Notes: a model not told the origin generated them from the letters alone. A stretch of DNA of 64,000 nucleotides from an uncultured Photobacterium sp. (GCF_947502415.1 NZ_CANMZV010000007.1:124001-188000); one strand, 5' to 3'; shown: positions 1 to 8,517, numbered from the stretch's first letter. Program-made: numbers and translations.

Positions 1-983
1 TCGAGCGTCGGAGTACCGGCTCCAGAGGTAACGTTGGCATCGCTGACCCCACCACGTTGCTCCGTTTTAAGCGGGTAGCCAATAACTGCAGATAATGTGT
101 TGATAAATTCTTGTTGATCAGCAGATGGTGTCATTACGTTACGCTGTAACCCACCGCTTAGTGAAGCTGTGACCCCCTCGACGCCGTGTTGGGTGATCAA
201 GGCCGGAATTGCGTCCAGAATGCGTTTTTGCTCATTAGTTTCGGCAAAACGGGCTTCGACCATTAATTTGGCATACGGTGAAATAGTATTGGTGCTGGTT
301 CCTCCTTCGATTAAGCCGACATTAACAGTGCTGCCTTGTTCAATCTGGGTTAAATCCGTCAGGGTGATTAATAATTTAGCTGCCGCTAGGTTGGCATTTT
401 TTCCGCTGGTATAGTGGTTGCCGGCATGGGCGGCAACCCCTTTGAGTTCGATGCAGTAGGTGGCAACGCCTTTGCGTCCGTTGACGATTTCGTGGTCTTC
501 ACCTGCGGCCTCGAAATCAATGCAGGCGTCATAGTTGATGGCAATTCCCTGGGTTAGTAGTTTGCTATCATCGCTTCCGGTCTCTTCGTCGCTGACCAGC
601 AGAAAGTCGACATTAGTGATATAGCCGTGTTCATTGAATATATTACGCAGGGCTGACAGGGCGACAAAGTTCCCGCCTTTCATATCACAGGTGCCCGGGC
701 CATATACCCACTCTGTATCTTCACTAAATCCCTCGAAGGTATCTGGTGGGAAGACCGTATCAAGGTGTCCCATTAGTAGTAGCCTTGGCTTGCCTGCGAC
801 GATCGGACTGGATAGAAGAAGATGGTTCCCGATATGGTCTCGTTGAAAAATTGTTGCCGCCATGCCGAGTTTTTCCAGCCAGGTTTGCATTAGTTTGCCA
901 TTGGCATCAACCCCTGCTTTGTTCTGGGTCCAAGAATTATTTTCAACCAGAGTTTTTAAGTCCGAAAAATCGATACGCTTCAC
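1..983 (-). CDS. M20 family metallopeptidase (carboxypeptidase G2-like), 3' end outside window
   Basis: Predicted zinc exopeptidase releasing a C-terminal residue, of the M20A/glutamate-carboxypeptidase type. The translation shows the family signatures in order: MGHLDTVFP (zinc His and catalytic Asp), GTCDMKGG (bridging Asp), DEETGS (general-base Glu and zinc Glu), a dimerisation-domain segment with GVAAHAGNHYTSGKNAN, and SDANVTSGAGTPTLD at the window edge. No signal peptide is evident, so a cytoplasmic enzyme is likely. Start chosen as GTG at 983 because GGAAGG lies about 8 nt upstream and no ATG fits. It is divergent from the ATP-grasp/M14 operon starting at 1165. The 181-bp gap between them holds a direct repeat TGTGCAAC at 1065-1072 and 1080-1087. 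The C-terminal zinc ligand lies beyond the window. Confidence 0.9.
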   Translation of the reverse strand, partial: MKRIDFSDLKTLVENNSWTQNKAGVDANGKLMQTWLEKLGMAATIFQRDHIGNHLLLSSPIVAGKPRLLLMGHLDTVFPPDTFEGFSEDTEWVYGPGTCDMKGGNFVALSALRNIFNEHGYITNVDFLLVSDEETGSDDSKLLTQGIAINYDACIDFEAAGEDHEIVNGRKGVATYCIELKGVAAHAGNHYTSGKNANLAAAKLLITLTDLTQIEQGSTVNVGLIEGGTSTNTISPYAKLMVEARFAETNEQKRILDAIPALITQHGVEGVTASLSGGLQRNVMTPSADQQEFINTLSAVIGYPLKTEQRGGVSDANVTSGAGTPTL

Positions 984-1164
984 AACTTGATTCCTTCCAA
1001 TGTAATTGCGCTGAACGGCTCATCTGTTGATGAGAATTACCACCTAGGTCACTGTTCTCGACTTTGTGCAACACTATGATGTGCAACTATATTACTACCT
1101 ATTTGAAGTCGTTTGGATGCCTGTTTGGCATAAATTTGAGGTTCGGGTGATTAAGGAGTAAATC

Positions 1165-2163
1165 ATGGCCCCTCATCGTGTTGGTTTATGGATGTATCAG
1201 AACTCTGGCGGAACGGAGATTGAACGCAAGATCGTCTCGAAGTTGAATGAAAGGAATATAGAAGCTATTACAGGGCTGGATTTGAATCACGCCTCGGCGC
1301 ATAACGGCAGTATTTTCTGTAATGGTCATGTGATGGAAGAGCTCGACCTGTTTTTTTCTTATAACGCCGGGCAACAAGGCCCATTTCAGGTGTACTTGTA
1401 CCAGACCCTGAGCAGTATGATCCCGACGATTAACAACTACTCGGCGTTTGAACTGACAGAAGACAAGTTCCGTACGGCGCATAGGCTCAAGACTTATGGT
1501 ATTCCGACGGCTGATCATATTGTCTGTAATAAAAATAATATTGAGCAGCTTAAGGAACACCTTCGTTTCTGGCAGGGAACAGCGATTTGCAAGCCGGTAA
1601 ACGGTTGGGGAGGCCGGGGGATCATCAAGCTGGAAAGTGAACGGGATCTGGATTTGCTCCATCCGTACATCTCCCAGCAAGATTCACCGCAGTTCTATAT
1701 TGAACGGGTGATCGAGAACGATTTTACCGACTACCGGATAGATGTCGTTGATAATAAATATGTTGCTTGCTATGGCCGTAAAGCGGCGCCGGGAAGCTGG
1801 AAAACGAATGTTACCAGTGGTGGCAGCGTGATGCGTCGGGAGCCGACAGCGGAAGTGGTTGAACTGGCATTGAAGGCCGCGAAAGCAACGGGGTTAGAAG
1901 TCGCCGGTGTCGACATTATTTATGACATTGAACACCAGCAGTATGTGGTTCTGGAAGTCAACGGCATTCCGGCATTTGCTACGCCGGATCAGGAGCAGGC
2001 TGGTCTTGATTTCAACGATACCAAGATTTCTTACCTGGTTGATTTGATTGAGCGCACCGTAACCCAAGGTGACTCTACTAAACCGGAACTGTTCGCCACA
2101 GAATTTAACCCTGCAGATCTTGCAGCCTCTTCAAGCTCTCTCGTTAAGGATAAAATACTATGA
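1165..2163 (+). CDS. RimK-like ATP-grasp amide ligase
   Basis: 332 aa. ATP-grasp enzymes of this group activate a carboxylate as acyl phosphate and join it to an amine. The ATP-grasp core is visible from about residue 100: KFRTAHRLKTYGIPTADHIV (pre-ATP helix), ICKPVNGWGGRGI (ATP-binding Lys and Gly-rich loop), FIERVI-type adenine-binding segment, DYRIDVV, and VAGVDIIYD...VLEVNGIPAF (Mg-binding Glu and Asn, NG-P motif). Start ATG 1165 has AAGGAG 7 nt upstream. The stop overlaps the next start in an ATGA arrangement, so translation with the second ATP-grasp gene is probably coupled. The substrate cannot be read from sequence; the neighbouring peptidases suggest a peptide or amino-acid acceptor. 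Confidence 0.85.
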   Translation: MAPHRVGLWMYQNSGGTEIERKIVSKLNERNIEAITGLDLNHASAHNGSIFCNGHVMEELDLFFSYNAGQQGPFQVYLYQTLSSMIPTINNYSAFELTEDKFRTAHRLKTYGIPTADHIVCNKNNIEQLKEHLRFWQGTAICKPVNGWGGRGIIKLESERDLDLLHPYISQQDSPQFYIERVIENDFTDYRIDVVDNKYVACYGRKAAPGSWKTNVTSGGSVMRREPTAEVVELALKAAKATGLEVAGVDIIYDIEHQQYVVLEVNGIPAFATPDQEQAGLDFNDTKISYLVDLIERTVTQGDSTKPELFATEFNPADLAASSSSLVKDKIL

Positions 2164-3593
2164 TTTCTCCAAAGCAGTCTTTGCCGACGATCGGTTTGCT
2201 CTACCTCGATCATGTTTTGCGTTTTTTCGACAGATCCAACTTCAAAGGCTGGCCAAACAAGATCGAGCAGGTGGTTTATCACTGGGGAAATGATAAGCAG
2301 CGTTTCATCAATGAGGTGAAACGCAAGAAGATCGATGTATTGATTGGTAATGTTCCGGCTACCGCCTATGAAACGTTTCGCGAAATTGCCAGGGCGCTGC
2401 CTGAGGTTGAGTTTATTCCGTCGTTGGATACCCAGTTCAGCAATAAGTCCAAGGAAAATGTGACTCACTTCTGTGAGAAGTACCAGCTGCCGATCCCGGC
2501 CACTAAGATTTTTTATCAGTCAGAGGAAGCATTGGCATATTTGCGTAGCGCGGAGTATCCAAAGATCGTTAAGCGTTCTTATGGGCCATCTAACTATGGC
2601 GGCTATTTCGTCCATAAAGTTGATAGTGCTGACGAGGCCGTTCGTTTATTTGCTGAAAAGCGTTACTACCCGGCCTATATTCAGGATTATGTTCCGATGA
2701 AAGCCGACATTCGGGTAATGCTGGTGGGTCATCAGCCGGTTTGTGCGTTCTGGCGTCGTCCACCGGAGGGAGAGTGGCTGACCAATACCAGCCAGGGCGG
2801 CAGTATGGATTACCAGGACGTACCGCAGGAGGTGCTGGATTTATCTGTTCGGGTCTCGAAGGCTGCTAATGCCGAATATTGGGCTTGCGATATTGCTGTG
2901 AGCACCAAGGATGAGTACACCATTCTTGAATGCGCAACGGCTTTTGCTGCATTCCCGTATATTCGTGACTGGATTGGTCAGTATTTGATGTGGCTACTTG
3001 GGCCTGATCATTTCAAAAAGCCTTATTTTGCCAATCGTAACTGGGAAGAGTTGGGCAAGATTGATTCTTCGCTGCTACGTACCATGCGCCACATTAGCTT
3101 TGGCCAGGCAAGCTATTCGACAGATACCGGTGAATATGCTCCGGCTGATGAACAGTATTCATTGCTAAAAACCGATCACGTTCTTGGTGAAGAGTGGCCG
3201 AGTGAAGCTTGGAACTTCCAGGATATGTATAAAAAAGGCGAGGAAAACCCTTACATTTCTCAAGAAGTAACGAATAGGTCGCCAGAACGAGCAGGGCCGC
3301 AGATTCAGCCTTTGGACAGCGGTATAGAAGATCATGCTGAGCTGGCTGTACCGCAGGACAATCTGGAGGAAACCGAGGGTTTACCTCAACCAGAGGAACT
3401 CGTTGCCTTCTTTAAAGGTGTTCGGGGGATTGGTTCCGTGTTGGCTGAGGAGATTGTTAGTACCTTAGGCGTGGAAGGAACCGTGTTTGCGCTTAATTAT
3501 GAGCCGCAGAAATTGACCGGTTTCCGTAACCTGAAGCAGAAGAAGCTGGAAGCTATTCTGAGTAAATGGAGTGAATGTGAACTCACTTGTTAA
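2160..3593 (+). CDS. ATP-grasp ligase with C-terminal helix-hairpin-helix-like domain
   Basis: 477 aa. Residues 1-300 form a second RimK-like ATP-grasp enzyme, shown by KIVKRSYGPSNYGGYF (ATP-binding Lys and Gly-rich loop), AYIQDYVPMKADIRVMLVG and EYWACDIAV...ILECATAF. The last segment has Cys/Ala where relatives usually have the Asn of the NG/NP motif, so metal binding may differ. After a Pro/Glu-rich linker (about 370-410), residues 410-475 resemble paired helix-hairpin-helix motifs (GVRGIGSVLAEEIVSTLG, then LTGFRNLKQKKLEAIL), like those seen in RecD2 and other DNA-binding proteins. The start overlaps the upstream stop by 4 nt. The downstream M14 gene begins 10 nt after this stop, and its ribosome site overlaps the stop codon. 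Confidence 0.8.
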   Translation: MISPKQSLPTIGLLYLDHVLRFFDRSNFKGWPNKIEQVVYHWGNDKQRFINEVKRKKIDVLIGNVPATAYETFREIARALPEVEFIPSLDTQFSNKSKENVTHFCEKYQLPIPATKIFYQSEEALAYLRSAEYPKIVKRSYGPSNYGGYFVHKVDSADEAVRLFAEKRYYPAYIQDYVPMKADIRVMLVGHQPVCAFWRRPPEGEWLTNTSQGGSMDYQDVPQEVLDLSVRVSKAANAEYWACDIAVSTKDEYTILECATAFAAFPYIRDWIGQYLMWLLGPDHFKKPYFANRNWEELGKIDSSLLRTMRHISFGQASYSTDTGEYAPADEQYSLLKTDHVLGEEWPSEAWNFQDMYKKGEENPYISQEVTNRSPERAGPQIQPLDSGIEDHAELAVPQDNLEETEGLPQPEELVAFFKGVRGIGSVLAEEIVSTLGVEGTVFALNYEPQKLTGFRNLKQKKLEAILSKWSECELTC

Positions 3594-3602
3594 GGATTGG
3601 CG

Positions 3603-6260
3603 ATGAAAAAGCAATATTTATCGTATCAGGAAACGATTGATTTTCTTTCTCAGGCAATGGCGAAATACCCGAACCTGATCCGATTGGAAAGTATTGGTGA
3701 TACCCATGAAGGCCGGCCGATCATGATGGTAACCATCTCTCAGGATGTTGCCTATGCCGATCTGAAACCGGCGTTGCTGTATACCGGTACGATTCATGCG
3801 AGGGAGTGGATCGGCATTGAACTGGCTGTGAATTTCGTTCAGTACCTGCTGGATAATTATCCCAGTAACCCGGATGTGGTTGAGGCTCTGACGCGTAATA
3901 CGCTTTATATGGTGCCTTGCCTTAATCCCGATGGTTTCGAATATTCGCGTCAGCATTTTTCATTCTGGCGTAAGAACCGGCGGGATAACGGTGATGGCAC
4001 CTTCGGTGTCGATCTAAACCGTAATTTCGGTATTAACTTCCGCCAATCGGCAGATACTAAATCGAATATTTACGGTGGTCCGGGGCCATTTTCCGAGCCG
4101 GAAACTCAGGCAATAAAACGATTTGTCGAAAGTCATAGTAACATCCGGATCGCGCTGGATTATCACTCGCAAGGCAATGTGTTCTTTCCTGCCCATAAAT
4201 TTAACCATGAGGCGGAAATTGAAGGGACAGACCTGAACATTCTGTGTGCCAACATGGCGAATGAAATCCATAAGGTGACCAAGCGCCAGTATGGGATCCA
4301 CCGTGGTAAGCCGCCGGCGAACCTGATCCACGGTAGTGGTCGTGAGTATTATTATGATCGCGGGATCTTATCTTCGGTAGTGGAAGTTGGCAGCCGTAAT
4401 ATCCCGGACTATTTGATCAATATGTCGCAGAGTGTGGATGAGAATATTCCGGCGTTACTCTATGCATTGGGAACGGCGATTAACTATTCCGATCTTGCGC
4501 CGAAAAGGCCGGAAAACTTCTCTGTTAAGGATGTGTCTGCAAATCAGGTTGAGTTAGTTTGGGATCAGTCGCCGGATGATGATGGCTGTTATTATCAGGT
4601 TTATCGCTGTGAGTCTCCTAAACACCATTGTACCAGGGAGAATCTGATAGCGATCACTTCACAAAGCGAATATACCGATAAGCAGCTTAAATCAGGACAC
4701 CGTTATTATTACAACCTGCGTAAAGTTGATCGTGTCAGTCGGATCAAGTCACCTTTTGCGCCGGAAGTGAAAATCAAAACCTGCCTTGAAAAGGATGAGT
4801 TCGCGTTTACCCTGTTTCCGAATCCGGAGCAAATTGGTTATGTCGGTGAGCTGACTACTACTCACAATGCCGAGCACTTCGGTAATAATTCGCTATTTAT
4901 CGGCGTCAATAAAACCAAAGGGGTGTGCTACGGTGTTATTGATTTCAATATCGATCGGCTCCCACCAGACGCTGTGATCAAGGATGCGGCTTTTTCCCTG
5001 TATCCAATGAACCGGGTTGGAGCCAAGATTGAAAACTATGGAGAATGGTCGGTATCTATCCTTAACCCTGATGATATTAGTGACATTACTAATTTCGATG
5101 AGATCCAGGCTGCGACACCGCTGCAAACACTGGGTGATGCGATCGACTCAGATCAGTTGACCCAGGGGATTTGGAACAATTGGCGGTTTAGTGCTCTTGA
5201 GAAGCAGTTAGTTGAAGATCAGATTGAAAAAGGACGTTTGCTGCTTCGCCTTCAGGGTCCGGATCGACTGCCTCTTGGCAATGATTCCCAGATGATGCAG
5301 TTTGATATTGGTTATGGTCGTTTCGGTGGTGGCATCCATTACCGGCCGAGCCTGGATCTTATTTATACCCGACGTCCGTATCATGTTGCGCTGGCCGCGA
5401 CCGATTGTCATACCATCAACCGTGCAGAGCCGGAGCAAGGCATACTGCGATGTGGCTTTGATGATGAAGGGGACACCGTATTCGGTCAGGTGGCTTTTTC
5501 GCTCTCCTGTATTAGCGATGCTGCGGATATAGTGATCACCCAGGCCTATTTTGCAATTGAAAGCGAGTCGTTGGCTGAGGAGTCGCAGCCGATGCGTTTT
5601 ACGGTTGAAATTGCTGAGTTAGATAATCCTGACTATGACAGTGTTAAGCAACGCGAGAAGATCGAATTTCTGGGTTATGAAGTCAGTAGTGAGGATTTGA
5701 CGAAGTCGCCCCGCCAGCTCTTTATGTTTGACAGCTCGGCTAGGCAACACTTGGAGCAGTTTCATAGTGAAAGGAAGACCGTCAATCTGATAATTCGCGC
5801 CACGTCGTCATCTCGGCAAAAACAAGCCATTGTCAACTGGCATGGGCTTGAGAGTGAGAAACGGCCGGAATTGGTGATTGAATATATCGAACGTCGTAAA
5901 CAGCCGCTTGAGTCGCCGCAGGCATTGCAGGCAACGTTACAAGATGGTTTGGTGAAGCTGACCTGGGATAATCCTGAACATACAGACTTTGTTGGTGCGT
6001 ATGTGGTCAGAAACAGTTTCCATCCGCCTCGCACACCGTTCGATGGGGTGAAGCTGTATGCTGGTAAAGACAGCTATACTTTCGATCGGTTTGGGAATGC
6101 AAATATCCCGAAATTCTACTCGGTATTTAGTTATGACAATGTGCCAAACTACTCGGTACCAGCGACCCTCAAATTCAGTACCGATGAAGTTACTCCCATT
6201 GTCTATGACGAGTTTGAGCCTCAGGATGAGGTAGAGAAACGTTATCGGGACGGGGATTAA
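3603..6260 (+). CDS. M14 zinc carboxypeptidase with FnIII and beta-sandwich modules, no signal peptide
   Basis: 885 aa from ATG 3603 (AAGGA 6 nt upstream; a TTG two codons earlier is less likely). The N-terminal 290 residues are an M14 carboxypeptidase: HAREW gives zinc ligands H65 and E68, DLNRNF gives substrate-carboxylate binders N139 and R140, DYHSQG gives zinc ligand H188, and VVEVGSR gives catalytic E261. An FnIII-like domain follows (about 305-395), then two jelly-roll-like regions (about 405-740), and a second FnIII-like domain (about 755-850). FnIII domains usually accompany exported enzymes, yet the N terminus (MKKQYLSYQETIDFL) has no signal peptide. The gene is third in an operon with two ATP-grasp ligases, so it may process what they make. 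Confidence 0.88.
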   Translation: MKKQYLSYQETIDFLSQAMAKYPNLIRLESIGDTHEGRPIMMVTISQDVAYADLKPALLYTGTIHAREWIGIELAVNFVQYLLDNYPSNPDVVEALTRNTLYMVPCLNPDGFEYSRQHFSFWRKNRRDNGDGTFGVDLNRNFGINFRQSADTKSNIYGGPGPFSEPETQAIKRFVESHSNIRIALDYHSQGNVFFPAHKFNHEAEIEGTDLNILCANMANEIHKVTKRQYGIHRGKPPANLIHGSGREYYYDRGILSSVVEVGSRNIPDYLINMSQSVDENIPALLYALGTAINYSDLAPKRPENFSVKDVSANQVELVWDQSPDDDGCYYQVYRCESPKHHCTRENLIAITSQSEYTDKQLKSGHRYYYNLRKVDRVSRIKSPFAPEVKIKTCLEKDEFAFTLFPNPEQIGYVGELTTTHNAEHFGNNSLFIGVNKTKGVCYGVIDFNIDRLPPDAVIKDAAFSLYPMNRVGAKIENYGEWSVSILNPDDISDITNFDEIQAATPLQTLGDAIDSDQLTQGIWNNWRFSALEKQLVEDQIEKGRLLLRLQGPDRLPLGNDSQMMQFDIGYGRFGGGIHYRPSLDLIYTRRPYHVALAATDCHTINRAEPEQGILRCGFDDEGDTVFGQVAFSLSCISDAADIVITQAYFAIESESLAEESQPMRFTVEIAELDNPDYDSVKQREKIEFLGYEVSSEDLTKSPRQLFMFDSSARQHLEQFHSERKTVNLIIRATSSSRQKQAIVNWHGLESEKRPELVIEYIERRKQPLESPQALQATLQDGLVKLTWDNPEHTDFVGAYVVRNSFHPPRTPFDGVKLYAGKDSYTFDRFGNANIPKFYSVFSYDNVPNYSVPATLKFSTDEVTPIVYDEFEPQDEVEKRYRDGD

Positions 6261-6317
6261 TCCTCGATAGAAATCGTGCATTTACAGAGCGCGCTTGAGT
6301 GGCGATATATGACATAA

Positions 6318-6350
6318 GCCGTTCGCAGCAAACGTTGCGGGCGGCTTTTT
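6318..6350 (+). terminator. Rho-independent terminator after the ATP-grasp/M14 operon
   Basis: A 10-bp stem (gccgttcgca against tgcgggcggc, two G-U pairs) with an 8-nt loop is followed by TTTTT. It ends the operon 60 nt past the M14 stop. Confidence 0.75.
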
Positions 6351-6396
6351 GTTTACGTAGATAATTGTTCTGTTGTGCCATTAATTAATCAATTCA

Positions 6397-6415
6397 GCGC
6401 ATGATTATCATTAAT
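6397..6415 (+). promoter_or_regulatory. Fur-box-like site upstream of the FetAB-like exporter
   Basis: The 19-mer GCGCATGATTATCATTAAT matches the classical Fur box GATAATGATTATCATTATC at 14 of 19 positions, with an uninterrupted 13-base core. It abuts the -35 element of the proposed fetA promoter. Confidence 0.6.
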
Positions 6416-6444
6416 TTGAATCATGCTGGTTTGCTTTTTACACT
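6416..6444 (+). promoter_or_regulatory. sigma70-type promoter for fetAB
   Basis: TTGAAT and TACACT are separated by 17 bp. Transcription would start near 6451, which fits translation from ATG 6479 and argues against the upstream ATG at 6401. Confidence 0.45.
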
Positions 6445-6478
6445 GCAAGAGTCGGGAGAAACTGCGGATGAGAGACAG

Positions 6479-7120
6479 ATGAAGGAATACATCGACAGTG
6501 TATTGACCATCAGGGATTTAGGCTCCGGTTTAGAAAGTAGCTCGCGGGATCGCCTGGCTATGCGATTACAGTTGGGGGAACACCTGGCAATTTCAGGTCC
6601 GTCCGGGTGTGGGAAAACCAGTTTGCTTTTGGTTCTGGCTGGATTAAGAGCGCCGGTCAGTGGTTCATTTTGTTGGCAAGGGCAACCTATTTGTGCTGAA
6701 TCCCTCAGATGGTGGCGTCAGCAGTTTTGCTATTTGCCGCAATTGCCGGTGATGGGTGCTGATAATGTAGGTCAGGTACTGCGGTTACCTTGGCAGCTTA
6801 AAGCATTAACGTCGAAACAGCCTGATGATGGTCGTTGTCGGGAAATTCTCGAACAGCTAGACCTGCATCATGATTTGGATGTGCCGGTAGAGCAACTTTC
6901 TGGAGGAGAAAAGCAGCGCTTGGCGATTGCCAGGGCATGGTTAATGGAGCGGCCGATATGGTTGCTTGATGAACCGACATCGGCGTTAGATCCGGTCAGT
7001 CGCAACAGGGTGATAGAGTTGCTCTCAGCACTGCCTCGAATTTCAATTTCGGTTTCTCATGACCCCGTTTGGCTAAAAAGCAGCCATTATCGTCATGATA
7101 TGGGAGGTCACCATGGATAA
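6479..7120 (+). CDS. fetA: ABC transporter ATP-binding protein, FetA (YbbL) family
   Basis: 213 aa from ATG 6479. It is the ATPase of a FetAB-type transporter, which in E. coli exports iron and protects against oxidative stress. Walker A GPSGCGKT lies near residue 40, followed by a Q-loop (CYLPQLP), the signature LSGGEKQR, Walker B WLLDEPTSALD and switch His (SVSHDP). An in-frame ATG at 6401 would add 26 residues, but it lies inside the Fur-box-like site and would place Walker A too far from the N terminus for this family. The stop overlaps the permease start by 8 nt, so translation is coupled. Confidence 0.85.
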   Translation: MKEYIDSVLTIRDLGSGLESSSRDRLAMRLQLGEHLAISGPSGCGKTSLLLVLAGLRAPVSGSFCWQGQPICAESLRWWRQQFCYLPQLPVMGADNVGQVLRLPWQLKALTSKQPDDGRCREILEQLDLHHDLDVPVEQLSGGEKQRLAIARAWLMERPIWLLDEPTSALDPVSRNRVIELLSALPRISISVSHDPVWLKSSHYRHDMGGHHG

Positions 7121-7883
7121 TGCATTGGAGATCAGCAATCTGGCATTGGCTGGTTTTTATCTTATGCTCCTATTGCCATTATTGTTGTTTCACCGCTGGC
7201 AGTTAGGGCTGGGGCGAACTTTGGTTGAATCTGCGTTGAGGATGACGTTGCAACTGGCGGTGGTTGGGATCTACTTGCAGGCGCTGTTTACTTTTCAGAA
7301 TCCGGGCCTGAATATTTTATGGTTGTCTGTAATGATATTGGTCGCAGGTTTCAGCATCTGCCGTCGGACCGAAGTGAATCTGAAAAAGGTGCTACCGGCG
7401 GTGATCATCGGGCATCTGGTCGCTTTGTTGGTGGTTTTGCCCTTGTTACTGGCTGGTGTGATCCAGGCTAAGCCCTGGTGGCAGGCGCAGTACATGATAC
7501 CGGTTGCCGGTATGCTCTTGGGTAACTGCCTGACAGCCAATGTACTAGCTCTAGAGCGCTGGTATAGCGGCTTGAAAGATAAGCAGAACGAGTATCAGTT
7601 CTACCTTGCTCTTGGTGCTCCTAATCCTGTACTTCCGTTTATCCAGACTGCCGTTAGGGCGGCACTGTCACCCCAGTTGGCGTCAATGGCAACGCTGGGC
7701 ATTGTCAGTTTACCGGGAATGATGACCGGGCAGATCCTAGGGGGGACTGAGCCCTTACTGGCAGTGAAATATCAGTTGCTGATTATGGTGGCGATATTTA
7801 TGGCTGCGACTTTATCGGTTGCGACGACGTTGGCTGTTGTCAGCCGTTATGCATTTAATCGGTATGGGCAGTTGGTGATATAG
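7113..7883 (+). CDS. fetB: Iron export permease, FetB (UPF0014/YbbM) family
   Basis: 256 aa with about seven predicted membrane segments. Family hallmarks include ESALRMTLQLAVVGIYLQ near the N terminus, IPVAGMLLGNCLTANVLALERW in the centre, the charged loop LALGAPNPVLPFIQTAVRAAL, and LGIVSLPGMMTGQILGG near the C terminus. Start ATG 7113 has GGAGGT 5 nt upstream, within the end of fetA; an ATG at 7095 in the same frame lacks this. It works in the inner membrane with FetA. Confidence 0.88.
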   Translation: MDNALEISNLALAGFYLMLLLPLLLFHRWQLGLGRTLVESALRMTLQLAVVGIYLQALFTFQNPGLNILWLSVMILVAGFSICRRTEVNLKKVLPAVIIGHLVALLVVLPLLLAGVIQAKPWWQAQYMIPVAGMLLGNCLTANVLALERWYSGLKDKQNEYQFYLALGAPNPVLPFIQTAVRAALSPQLASMATLGIVSLPGMMTGQILGGTEPLLAVKYQLLIMVAIFMAATLSVATTLAVVSRYAFNRYGQLVI

Positions 7884-7943
7884 GTAAGAAAATAATTAAA
7901 TAAGGTAATCTAATTAGAAAAAGTATTTTATGGTGATATCTAT

Positions 7944-7976
7944 ATTAATGATATTAGGGTGATTAATATCATTAAT
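7944..7976. repeat. Perfect 13-bp AT-rich inverted repeat
   Basis: attaatgatatta and taatatcattaat flank a 7-nt loop. It lies between convergent fetB and the Sel1 gene and may act as a bidirectional terminator, although it has no GC core or T tract. Confidence 0.6.
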
Positions 7977-8028
7977 GTGGTAGGTTCAAGAATTACAAAG
8001 AGTTAGTTTATTCAAATGAACCTATCAC
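7977..8028. repeat. 12-bp inverted repeat adjacent to the previous hairpin
   Basis: gtggtaggttca pairs with tgaacctatcac (one G-U pair) across a 28-nt loop. It begins exactly where the preceding inverted repeat ends. Confidence 0.55.
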
Positions 8029-8055
8029 ATTACTTGCTAATTTATATCAATTTCA

Positions 8056-8517
8056 CTAAGCGCAAAGAGTATCAATAAGTTCTTTAGAATCATCATTACC
8101 ATTAAGGAATGATTCATTTAGCCAATAAACGCCTTGTTCAATTTCATCTTCGTTATTAGCAGCCAAAAGTAAACCAGCACCTAATTGGTACTGTGCTTCT
8201 GGTTCACCGTTTTGAGCCGCTTTTTCGAATAGGCTTTGGGAACGTTGCTCATCTTGAGGGCAATGCTGGCCTTGCTGGTAGAGAGAAGCCAGGCAAAGCT
8301 GTGCGTAACCGTCACCAAACTTATCGCCAAGTTCTAAATAATACATAGCATTTTTATAGTCATTAGAATCAAGATAATATTGATACATTAATTCAGTGAC
8401 TTCTGCATTTTCGACAGAAGACTCTTTTAGTGTATCTAGTAATTCATTTGGAACTGAAGCATTCAGAAGCTGCTCTTCAATTTCCGCCAGATTTAATTCT
8501 TTTGTATTGTTTGACAT
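8056..8517 (-). CDS. Sel1-like repeat (TPR-like) protein
   Basis: 153 aa, no signal peptide. Residues 50-140 contain two to three Sel1-type helical repeats: the segment with AMYYLELGDKFGDGYAQLCLASLYQQG is followed by SQSLFEKAAQNGEPEAQYQLGAGLLL and a degenerate EIEQGVYWLNESFLNGN. Such repeats mediate protein-protein contacts. The N-terminal 45 residues are acidic. It is monocistronic and convergent to fetB. The function is unknown. Confidence 0.75.
   Translation of the reverse strand: MSNNTKELNLAEIEEQLLNASVPNELLDTLKESSVENAEVTELMYQYYLDSNDYKNAMYYLELGDKFGDGYAQLCLASLYQQGQHCPQDEQRSQSLFEKAAQNGEPEAQYQLGAGLLLAANNEDEIEQGVYWLNESFLNGNDDSKELIDTLCA

Noticed and set aside
1065-1087. TGTGCAAC direct repeat in the M20/ATP-grasp divergent promoter
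   Set aside because: Only two 8-bp copies; too short to call a regulator site with confidence.
1186-1680. 164-codon minus-strand ORF
   Set aside because: It lies wholly within the ATP-grasp gene, which has clear motifs; composition is that of a shadow frame.
6401-6478. N-terminal extension of FetA from ATG 6401
   Set aside because: The ATG lies inside the Fur-box-like site, upstream of the likely transcription start, and the extension is not family-like.
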